From the NCBI GenBank assembly GCA_017453605.1, contig JAFTEP010000093.1, positions 1 to 23,469 of the forward strand: a DNA stretch of 23,469 nucleotides, in the 5' to 3' direction. Shown here piece after piece: positions 16,564 to 23,112 of this stretch. A program made the position numbers and the translations under genes. Below the pieces are notes generated by a model. That model was not told the DNA's origin and searched no databases. It saw only the letters and a program-made list of their open reading frames with translations. This stretch comes from Clostridia bacterium. Its GTDB lineage: Bacteria > Bacillota > Clostridia > Oscillospirales > SIG627. The first letter of the stretch is position 1; each line of letters opens with the position of its first letter.

Positions 16564-17220
16564 ATGTATTCCTACGGAAGATTCAGAAGCACACTGATGC
16601 CGAAAATCGAAATGAACTTTCTTCTCACCGTCCCGGACGACCGCGCTCCGGGAGAGAAGCTGCCGCTGATCCTCGGTCTGCATGGAGCAGGAGAGCGCGG
16701 GAACGACGAAAAGAAGCTGACCGTCCACGGGGTCGGTAAGTATTTCATTTCCGACGGGACCTGCCGCGGCGTCCGCGCGATAACTTTAAGCCCCCAGTGC
16801 CCCGAAGGGCTCGTGTGGGCGAACGTGATCGTCGCCGTCAAGGAGCTTCTCGACAACACCGTCGCCGATCTCGACGCCGACAGAGAGAGGGTTTCCGTCA
16901 CCGGGCTTTCGATGGGAGGCTTCGGCACCTGGGAGATGATCTGCACATATCCGCACTTCTTCTGCGCCGCGGCTCCGGTCTGCGGAGGCGGTCTGTCGTG
17001 GCGCGGGGATCTTCTCAAAAACGTGCCGATCCGCGCCTATCACGGGGAGTGCGACAGCGTGGTCCCGCCGGTCTACTCGAAGCTCATGGTCGACGCCGTG
17101 AACGCCGCCGGAGGACACGCCGAACTCAAGCTCTATCCCGGCGTCCGGCACAATTCGTGGGAGAACGCCTACGCCGAGCCCGATATCTTCGACTTTCTGA
17201 CCGGGAAGGCGAATATATGA
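16564..17220 (+). CDS. Alpha/beta hydrolase, esterase/peptidase-like
   Basis: A 218-aa single-domain hydrolase. The nucleophile elbow is 'GLSMGG' with S116. D164 in 'HGECDSVVP' and H196 in 'GVRHNSW' complete the catalytic triad. 'GLHGAGERG' (38-46) supplies the oxyanion hole. The pattern fits the phospholipase/carboxylesterase and predicted-peptidase (COG4099-like) branch. No signal peptide is visible, so it should act in the cytoplasm on an ester or thioester. A perfect AAGGAGG stands seven bases before the ATG. It follows the HAD gene by 31 bases and overlaps the next gene by 4 bases, so it belongs to the same operon. A carbohydrate acyl-ester substrate is plausible but not shown. Confidence 0.85.
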   Translation: MYSYGRFRSTLMPKIEMNFLLTVPDDRAPGEKLPLILGLHGAGERGNDEKKLTVHGVGKYFISDGTCRGVRAITLSPQCPEGLVWANVIVAVKELLDNTVADLDADRERVSVTGLSMGGFGTWEMICTYPHFFCAAAPVCGGGLSWRGDLLKNVPIRAYHGECDSVVPPVYSKLMVDAVNAAGGHAELKLYPGVRHNSWENAYAEPDIFDFLTGKANI

Positions 17221-18035
17221 AGCTTACCTATCTCGGGACCGCCGCCGCGGAAGGCTGGCCCGCCGTCTTCTGCGAATGCCCGAACTGCAAAAGAGCGCGC
17301 GAGCTCGGCGGGAAGAACGTCCGCACCCGCTCTCAGGCTCTCGTCGACGGAGAGCTTCTGATAGATTTTCCGGTCGACACTTATTATCACTCGCTCTCGG
17401 CGGGGATCGAGCTGTCAAAGATCGAGGACGTCATCGTCACTCACACCCACCCGGACCACTTTTCGCCATACGATCTCGCGTACAAGGGCGAGGTCTACAG
17501 CGCAAGGCTCGAACAGAAAAAGATCACGTTCCACGGGAACGCCGCGGTCAAAAAAAGACTCGGCGAGATCCCGTACATGATCGAAGAGAACGTCGGATAC
17601 GAATATCTGCCGCCGTTTGTTCCGACAAGGATCGGAAATTTTGAAGTGACGGCGCTGAAGGCCAACCACAAGCGCGACGAGGACGCCTACGTCTATCTCA
17701 TCGTCCGCGACAAAAAGAGGCTTTTATATCTTCACGACACGGGATATCTCTATCCGCAGACTATCGAATACCTCGAGGGGCTGGGGATCAGCGCGGACCT
17801 TGTCAGCTTTGACTGCACCGGCTGCGTGAAGCGCTGGATCAAAAACCACATGGGCTTTTACGAGGCGTTCGCGCTGAGCCGCGCGCTCGAACTTCGCGGG
17901 ATCATCCGCCCGGACACGGTGAAGATGGTCAATCACTTCTCGCACAACGGCGCCTGGGATCACGAAACGCTCTGCCGCGAAGCGGATAAGCTCGGCTTCG
18001 GCGTATCGTACGACAATCTGACCGTTGAGTTTTAG
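17217..18035 (+). CDS. PhnP-like metallo-beta-lactamase-fold phosphodiesterase
   Basis: A 272-aa metallohydrolase whose ATGA start overlaps the previous stop codon. The HxHxDH motif is 'THTHPDHF' (H76, H78, D80, H81). Further ligands are probably H151 ('ANHKRD') and D174 ('LHDTG'), with H240 or H243 in 'VNHFSHNG' at the C-terminus. The N-terminal 'CECPNC' (C19, C21, C24) matches the structural zinc site that marks PhnP. PhnP hydrolyses phosphoribosyl cyclic phosphate in carbon-phosphorus lyase pathways. No other phn gene is present here, so a different cyclic or simple phosphodiester is likely. It is the last intact gene of the operon. Confidence 0.85.
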   Translation: MKLTYLGTAAAEGWPAVFCECPNCKRARELGGKNVRTRSQALVDGELLIDFPVDTYYHSLSAGIELSKIEDVIVTHTHPDHFSPYDLAYKGEVYSARLEQKKITFHGNAAVKKRLGEIPYMIEENVGYEYLPPFVPTRIGNFEVTALKANHKRDEDAYVYLIVRDKKRLLYLHDTGYLYPQTIEYLEGLGISADLVSFDCTGCVKRWIKNHMGFYEAFALSRALELRGIIRPDTVKMVNHFSHNGAWDHETLCREADKLGFGVSYDNLTVEF

Positions 18036-18068
18036 AACTAAACGCTTTAATGATAAAGGGATCGCGTC

Positions 18069-18218
18069 ATGAAAAGATTCGCGGGTTATGAACGCGGCAT
18101 GGGCATAGGTGGATGGCTTACCAATTACAAGAGGTTCAACGTCCTGCCGTCGCGCAGACGCAGTTTTTTTGCTCAAATTTATCTTTTTTCATTCCGTTTA
18201 TTATTTTCACCGGTGTGA
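18069..18218 (+). pseudogene. Remnant of a GH5-like glycosidase N-terminus
   Basis: A 49-codon reading frame with an AAAGGGA ribosome binding site, 33 bases after the preceding gene. Residues 11-27, 'MGIGGWLTNYKRFNVLP', look like the start of clostridial GH5 endoglucanase-type proteins (the xxLGGWL strand that opens the barrel). After codon 27 (about 18149) the similarity ends. The rest, 'SRRRSFFAQ' onward, is encoded by the terminator stem, the T tract and AT-rich sequence. A full GH5 domain needs about 300 more residues, so this is a deletion remnant. The terminator may originally have followed the complete gene. The assignment rests on pattern recall, not a search. Confidence 0.55.
18144..18170 (+). 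terminator. Intrinsic terminator of the dehydrogenase operon
   Basis: A 7-bp stem with one bulged C (CTGCCGTC, 18144-18151, with GACGCAG, 18157-18163) has a 5-base loop and is followed by seven T. It lies inside the remnant reading frame, just where GH5-like similarity stops. Confidence 0.75.
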
Positions 18219-18258
18219 TAAGATTATATCCCTGCCGCCAGACAACATAAATTATCAA

Positions 18259-18291
18259 TTTGTTGAGTTATTTTCAACAAACTGTTGAAAA
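18259..18291. repeat. Three-arm inverted repeat with mutually exclusive hairpins
   Basis: Arm A TTTGTTGA (18259-18266) can pair with TCAACAAA (18274-18281). The same middle segment, as TTTTCAACA (18271-18279), can instead pair with TGTTGAAAA (18283-18291) over a 3-base loop. It may be a protein-binding site with repeated TTGTTGA half-sites or a switching RNA element. Function is unknown. Confidence 0.5.
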
Positions 18292-18374
18292 AAACTTTAT
18301 GTCAAAAAAGGACGGGTGGTCATCCCCGCCCCCTGCCGCGTTTCATTATTTACCAAAAAGTATTGATATACAAC

Positions 18375-18403
18375 AAAAAAGTCCGGAGTTTTGAACTCCG
18401 GAC
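18375..18403 (-). terminator. Orphan hairpin with minus-strand T tract
   Basis: A perfect 10-bp stem (18381-18390 with 18394-18403) has a 3-base loop. Read on the minus strand it ends in six T. No minus-strand gene lies to its right, so it would stop antisense transcription from the sigma gene region. On the plus strand only a pyrimidine-rich stretch follows. Confidence 0.6.
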
Positions 18404-18437
18404 CGTCTCTTCCTTTCCCATATCCGTTACGCTGTTT

Positions 18438-18466
18438 TTGCCCTGTTTTTTCTTTAGGGGTATAAT
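18438..18466 (+). promoter_or_regulatory. SigA-like promoter of sigma factor copy 2
   Basis: TTGCCC (18438-18443), a 17-base spacer and TATAAT (18461-18466). The leader to the ATG at 18575 would be about 100 bases. Confidence 0.65.
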
Positions 18467-18574
18467 AAATCATATCCGAAATATTTTCCTGTCGGACTCA
18501 ACCTTTTTGTTATCCTTCGTGTCTTATATGCGAGCTCAAAAAAGGATCCTGAAAAAAACGAAAGGAAAGCGCGC

Positions 18575-21500
18575 ATGAACAGTCAGAACGAAACGGACGA
18601 AACTCTCGTGATGCTGACACTCGCCGGAGATCAGGACGCTTACGGCGTCCTTGTCTCGCGCGGTCAGAAGGCAGTGAACGCCGCCGCGCATAACGTCACT
18701 AAAAATCACTTTATGGCCCAAGACGCCGCGCAGGACGCCTTTGTCAGCGCGTGGATGAAGCTGGACACCCTTCGTGAGCCGGAAAAGTTCTGTTCGTGGG
18801 TTTGCCGCATCGCCGCAAACTGCGCGAGGAATATGATCGCAAGATACCGCTCGTATCTTCCGCTCGAAGCGGCGGAGGGTCAGTTAAACCCGGAAGATCC
18901 CTCTCTTGATCCGGCGGAGCTCTGCGCGCGAAAAGAAGAACAAAGTGAAGTCGGCAAAAGCCTCTTGAAGCTGCCGGAAAAGGTAAAAAAGATCATTTAT
19001 CTTCATTATTACAGAGATCTTTCGATCCCCGAGATCGCCGAGCGTATGCGGGTAAGCGAGGGGACGGTAAAAAGACAGCTCCACGACGGCAGAAAACGGC
19101 TCAGAAAGGAGCTTTGTGCCATGGATGAAAAATACACGGACACCCTCGTTCAGCGTGTGCTGAAAAAGGTTGAGGAACTCAAACTCTGGCAGGTCAGAAA
19201 TTCAAAAAAAGGCTTTGAAAAAGAATATAAACAGGTTTTGAAAGAAGTTGAGGAGCTTCCCGAGTGCAAAGAAAAATCGAGCGCCCTCGCGGACGTTCTG
19301 ATGCGCGGCTGGTGGTGGCTGCCCGGCAAAAAGAACGACGCGCTCTTCGCGCGCATCGCCGAAGCGGCTCTGGAAAGCAAAAACGAAGAGGTCATGTGCT
19401 TTGTCGTCGGCAGAGAGGACTCAAAAGTCGCCGAAAAAGCGAGAGCGGAGTTTATAAAAACAAAGCAGATCCCGCGCCTCGAAAAGGAGGGCTTCACAAA
19501 AGCTCTCGGAACGGAATGGTTCTGGCTCGGATACTATCTTTTTTCCGACGGCAAGGCGGAGGAGGGCGGCGCCGCGTACAAAAAGGCGGCGGAAATACTC
19601 GCTCCCGGCGAGCCTTTAAGGTACCTTGCTCCCCGCGCGGTAAAGCTGCACAAAAGGCTCTCGGAGCACTATGAGAAAACGCCGAAAAACAAATATATCA
19701 CCGGAGCTTCCGCTTCGGAATACCGCTTTATCGACGGCGAGCTTAGATTCTGGTCCGAGGAAAGCGTCTTTGAAGGCTGGCTCGAGAGCGTCGACAGGGA
19801 TCTTACAGCCGTCGTCCGCGGGTCGTCGTTGTGCGACGGGCGCTTTTTCGCGGATATCCCCGTCGGAGAGAGTGTCGAGGGATCGGACTCAACGACACTG
19901 AAGCATATTTCCGACAGCGAGACCGTCGACACTCCCGCCGGAAATTTCAGCGGCTGCAGTCTCTGGGAAACGAGGCGTCTTGACAGGTCGGGAAAATCCG
20001 TTACGCTCTGCTGGTATAAGGAAGGCGTTGGGATCGTGAAAAGAGAACACAGCGACGGCGCCGCCGTCGACGCGCGCGTTCTCGGATCGTACACAATACG
20101 CGGCGGGAACGGGCTTCTGCCGGTCTGTGCGGGCAACGAGTGGACCTTCGTTGCCGAAAAACCCTCCCTGCTTGAAGTTCAATTAAGCGTGAGCGTCGAT
20201 CACGCCGACGGGGAAAAAGTCATCTTCACGTCCAGCTTCGACGTCGAAAGGCTCGGATTCGACGGCGACTTGTGGGCTGAAGCGGCTCAGCGTATCGCAG
20301 ACGATTATTTTACGCTCCACTCCAACGACAGCGAGGAGCTTAAAGACGTGAGCGAGGCGATCGCGCTTGCCGAAAAGCTCGCATCGACGCCTTTGGAAAA
20401 GGCGCACACCGCGGCGGCGGCGTCCGTCGCGCGAAGGTTGTTGGAAACTGACGCTCTTTTGAACCCCGGGCGGATCGCGACGGGTCACTGGAATTTCTTT
20501 GATCGGATCCTTGTCGTCAAAAAAGAGGGCTTGACGGATCTGACGGAATACAACTGCCGATGGAGCTTTGAATGGAAGGACGGTTCCGGTTTAGGAGCCG
20601 CCGAGGAACCGATTCTCTTCAACGACGTATATGGCATACTCCGGGACGCCGCGAACTGCGTCTGGTCAGACGAATGGTTTGTCGGCGCCTCACCGGTGGT
20701 CGAGTATTCCGGATACTCGGGCGAGATTAAAACAAAGATCACCTGTTCGGACGGCGGGACGGTCGAAACAAAGGCGGGAAGATTTAATAAGTGCCTGAAG
20801 CTCAGCCTCGACGTAAGCGGTATGAGCGTAGGACTGTTCTATCGCGGCGGCAGAAAGACCTATTATTTTGCCGAGGGGATCGGGATAGTCCGCACGGAAA
20901 ACGAATACTGCGGCGGCGCGAAAACGGCGGTCTATGAACTGACTTCCTTCAAGGGGACGGGCGAAGGCTATATGCCCTTTGACGACGGTCTCGTGCGGCG
21001 CTACGACGCGATAGGGCTGACCGACGGTTTCACAGCCTGGGCGGAATATACCTGCGTCCGGGACGCAGACGGGGATATAGTGATCGTTGCCGACCGCGCC
21101 GGGATCCGCGTCCTGCCGCCTCCGATCACCTCTTACGGCGCGATAGAGGGAGAAATTATCGAGGACAGGCTGTGGTATGAAAAGAAGCGCGCCGAGAGCC
21201 GCCTGAGGCACGACGTCAACAATTTCAATCTGCTCTGTCACTTTTTGGGACGCCCCTCGAGGTATTGGGCGGCGCCCGAAAAGGCTGCCGCGTGGAACAA
21301 ATACAGGCTGAGGATCCTTGAAGGTCTGGACTTTTCCGGAAAGGTCCCCGACGCCTGGCTCGGCTTTTACGCCTCCACTCTTTTCAGGACCGCGTGCGCT
21401 CTGTTCGGTTCGGGCAAAAAGGACGAGGGCTACGAATATCTCGAAAAGGCGTTTGAAGAGTTCCCGAAGTGGGACGCGATCCCGGACGGAGAAGAGATGG

Positions 21501-21736
21501 ATACGGGCGAGCCTTTGATCTACGGCGGAGTGAAGGTCATAAAGGAAAAGAACATCATAAAACTCCCAGACGGCACGCTCGAGCCGCTGTATGACGTTTT
21601 TTTGTTCGACGACACCTCCTCGCTGCTGTATCACGGCATGACCGCGCCCCACGGCTGGGAATGGTTCGACCCGGTCAGAAAAGAGGAGCGCTTCAAGGAA
21701 TATATCGAGCGGGCAAAAAAGCTGAGCGGCAAGTGA
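18575..21736 (+). CDS. ECF-type sigma factor with very large C-terminal extension (copy 2)
   Basis: A 1053-aa paralog of the gene at 9047. AAAGGAAAG precedes the ATG. Residues 8-95 are sigma region 2 ('MAQDAAQDAFVSAWMKL', then 'FCSWVCRIAANCARNMI'). Residues 130-182 are region 4, with the helix-turn-helix 'IPEIAERMRVSEGTVKRQL'. Residues 185-365 are helical and TPR-like. Two beta units follow: PAGNFSGC (454-461) with WYKEGVGIVK (480-489) and closing 'GNEWTFV'; and KAGRFNKC (733-740) with YFAEGIGIVR (764-773). Unlike copy 1 it adds a further C-terminal part, a helical segment (about 870-970) with 'YEYLEKAFEEFPKW' and a final beta-like stretch. No membrane helix or signal peptide is visible, and no anti-sigma gene is adjacent. 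A hairpin terminator lies 41 bases after the stop, so the gene is monocistronic. Ligand sensing by the extension is inference. Confidence 0.9.
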   Translation: MNSQNETDETLVMLTLAGDQDAYGVLVSRGQKAVNAAAHNVTKNHFMAQDAAQDAFVSAWMKLDTLREPEKFCSWVCRIAANCARNMIARYRSYLPLEAAEGQLNPEDPSLDPAELCARKEEQSEVGKSLLKLPEKVKKIIYLHYYRDLSIPEIAERMRVSEGTVKRQLHDGRKRLRKELCAMDEKYTDTLVQRVLKKVEELKLWQVRNSKKGFEKEYKQVLKEVEELPECKEKSSALADVLMRGWWWLPGKKNDALFARIAEAALESKNEEVMCFVVGREDSKVAEKARAEFIKTKQIPRLEKEGFTKALGTEWFWLGYYLFSDGKAEEGGAAYKKAAEILAPGEPLRYLAPRAVKLHKRLSEHYEKTPKNKYITGASASEYRFIDGELRFWSEESVFEGWLESVDRDLTAVVRGSSLCDGRFFADIPVGESVEGSDSTTLKHISDSETVDTPAGNFSGCSLWETRRLDRSGKSVTLCWYKEGVGIVKREHSDGAAVDARVLGSYTIRGGNGLLPVCAGNEWTFVAEKPSLLEVQLSVSVDHADGEKVIFTSSFDVERLGFDGDLWAEAAQRIADDYFTLHSNDSEELKDVSEAIALAEKLASTPLEKAHTAAAASVARRLLETDALLNPGRIATGHWNFFDRILVVKKEGLTDLTEYNCRWSFEWKDGSGLGAAEEPILFNDVYGILRDAANCVWSDEWFVGASPVVEYSGYSGEIKTKITCSDGGTVETKAGRFNKCLKLSLDVSGMSVGLFYRGGRKTYYFAEGIGIVRTENEYCGGAKTAVYELTSFKGTGEGYMPFDDGLVRRYDAIGLTDGFTAWAEYTCVRDADGDIVIVADRAGIRVLPPPITSYGAIEGEIIEDRLWYEKKRAESRLRHDVNNFNLLCHFLGRPSRYWAAPEKAAAWNKYRLRILEGLDFSGKVPDAWLGFYASTLFRTACALFGSGKKDEGYEYLEKAFEEFPKWDAIPDGEEMDTGEPLIYGGVKVIKEKNIIKLPDGTLEPLYDVFLFDDTSSLLYHGMTAPHGWEWFDPVRKEERFKEYIERAKKLSGK

Positions 21737-21777
21737 GCCGGAAGGCGGATTTTGCCGCGGCATGGTAAAAAAGCGAT

Positions 21778-21818
21778 GCCCGGGGCCGCGGGATTTCACC
21801 CGCTTCCCCGGGCTTTTT
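21778..21818 (+). terminator. Intrinsic terminator of sigma factor copy 2
   Basis: Outer stem GCCCGGGG/CCCCGGGC (21778-21785 with 21806-21813) and inner stem GCGGG/CCCGC (21788-21792 with 21799-21803) are followed by five T. A run of A upstream (21767-21772) could make it work in both directions. Confidence 0.85.
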
Positions 21819-22253
21819 CGCCGGATCAGCCGTCACATTTCTTCGAGCACCTCGTCGATCAGAGATGGGCTGACGCCGCCGCGTTGGTTCTTTCGGCAGG
21901 AGTCGGCGCCTCTTTCGACCCGCTCTACACGTTTTCGCCGCCTCCTCTCCGCGTGACGATTCTGCTGCAGTATCACCGCCTCCGGAACGCCCGGGCGCAG
22001 TATTACGTCTGAAACCGGCGGGGAGGCTGTCCGACCGCAATACCGGACAATATTTTGATTTTCCGGGACACTCTTATGTTTTTTCACCCGAAATTCACTC
22101 TCAGGAGTGGATGTCGGGTGATTTTTCAGGTTTTATTTGTATTTTACGTTTTTTCGCCGTGTTGAATTTTAGATCGTTACTTGCAAAAGACCGGGACTTT
22201 TGATCCGGTGAAGCTTTTTTGTGCCGCAAAATGAAGAAAACTCTTGTTTTCGC
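21819..22253. other. Unexplained region between sigma factor copy 2 and the isomerase genes
   Basis: 435 bases. The left part (to about 22020) is GC-rich like coding DNA, while the right part is AT-rich. An 84-codon minus-strand frame (21833-22087) ends in 'SLIDEVLEEM', but it has no ribosome binding site and its start lies in a hairpin. I do not recognise it; it may be a decayed gene. A plus-strand terminator at 22084-22126 has no matching gene upstream. Confidence 0.5.
22084..22126 (+). terminator. Terminator without an obvious gene
   Basis: Outer stem TCACCCGA/TCGGGTGA (22084-22091 with 22114-22121) and inner stem CACTC/GAGTG (22096-22100 with 22105-22109) have a TCAG loop and are followed by five T. 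It lies more than 260 bases past the previous terminator and upstream of the next promoter. Confidence 0.7.
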
Positions 22254-22282
22254 TTGACTTTTCGGGCGGCTGATCCTATAAT
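22254..22282 (+). promoter_or_regulatory. Strong SigA-like promoter of the isomerase genes
   Basis: TTGACT (22254-22259), a 17-base spacer and TATAAT (22277-22282). It rules out an in-frame start at 22282, which would fall inside the -10 box, and supports 22321 as the real start. Confidence 0.85.
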
Positions 22283-22320
22283 TGAAGCGGATCACAATGA
22301 TATTTCGGGGAGGAGAAAAA

Positions 22321-23097
22321 ATGACCGACAGACAAAACTGGAAGACCGGGCTTTCCATCGGCGCTCTCGGAGAAGCGTCGCTCGAACGGGCGGCAAAAGC
22401 CGGGATCGAGGCCGTGGAATTTGCCCGTTTTGAAGAGGGAGCGGATCCGAAGAACCTGTCCGCTTATGCAAAGTCGGCGGGCGTAGAGATCTGGAGCGTC
22501 CATCTGCCCTTCGACTGGAACATACCCATCGATCCCTCGGGCTGGGATCCCCAATGGTGGAAGATCTGCCGCGACACCGACGCCGATCTTATCAAAAAGG
22601 CGTCCGAGACGGGCGCGAAGATCGCCGTCATCCACGCGAGCTTAGAGCGTATCCCGAAGTATTTCCGCAGATCGCTTCTCACCGCGGCGGCGATCCATCT
22701 CTCGGCGCTCTCGGAGATATGCCGCTTCAACGGGATGACTCTCGCCGTCGAGGTCCTGCCGAGGACCTGCCTCGGCAACTGCGCCGACGAGCTGCTCGCC
22801 TTCATCCAGGCGGCGCCGGACATCAGGGTATGCTTCGACGTGAACCATCTTCTCAACGAAACTCACGCCGAGTTTATCAAAAAGGTCGGCAAATACATCG
22901 TCACGACCCACATCTCCGACTACGATTTCGAGGACGAAAAGCACTGGATGCCAATGCAGGGCAAGATCGACTGGAAACAGCTTCTGAGCGACCTCGAAGC
23001 GGCGGATTATTCCGGACCGTTCCTCTACGAGATCGACCGGGACTCCGTCGAATGGGCTGACGTGAAGAAAAATCACGAACTGCTCAACAGGCTTTGA
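22321..23097 (+). CDS. Sugar phosphate isomerase/epimerase-like TIM barrel
   Basis: A 258-aa protein of the xylose isomerase-like TIM-barrel (AP endonuclease 2) superfamily, whose members isomerise or epimerise sugars and polyols or act in inositol catabolism. The probable metal ligands are all present: E144 in 'LAVEVLPR', D173 in 'CFDVNHLL', H197 in 'THISDYD' and E237 in 'LYEIDR'. 'VHLPFDW' near residue 60 is the usual second-strand substrate region. GGGGAGGAG stands five bases before the ATG. No signal peptide, so it is cytoplasmic. A paralog starts 15 bases downstream. Which sugar it uses cannot be told. Confidence 0.88.
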   Translation: MTDRQNWKTGLSIGALGEASLERAAKAGIEAVEFARFEEGADPKNLSAYAKSAGVEIWSVHLPFDWNIPIDPSGWDPQWWKICRDTDADLIKKASETGAKIAVIHASLERIPKYFRRSLLTAAAIHLSALSEICRFNGMTLAVEVLPRTCLGNCADELLAFIQAAPDIRVCFDVNHLLNETHAEFIKKVGKYIVTTHISDYDFEDEKHWMPMQGKIDWKQLLSDLEAADYSGPFLYEIDRDSVEWADVKKNHELLNRL

Positions 23098-23112
23098 GAG
23101 GGGGGAGAACAG

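Larger units (their letters stand above)
18171..18437. other. AT-rich intergenic region between the operon terminator and sigma factor copy 2
   Basis: It contains overlapping inverted repeats (18259-18291) and an orphan minus-strand terminator (18375-18403). The 97-codon plus-strand frame starting at 18285 lacks a ribosome binding site, has poor amino acid composition and runs through both the hairpin and the promoter, so it is not called. Confidence 0.6.

Noticed and set aside
18285..18578. 97-codon plus-strand frame before sigma factor copy 2
   Set aside because: No ribosome binding site; it runs through a terminator hairpin and the promoter, and its composition is unlike a soluble protein.
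20690..21799. 369-codon minus-strand frame opposite the end of sigma factor copy 2
   Set aside because: Runs across the terminator hairpin, has no start signals, and is explained by codon bias of the opposite gene.
22282..22320. Earlier in-frame start for the first isomerase
   Set aside because: The codon at 22282 is the last base of the -10 box onward, and a strong ribosome binding site directly precedes 22321.
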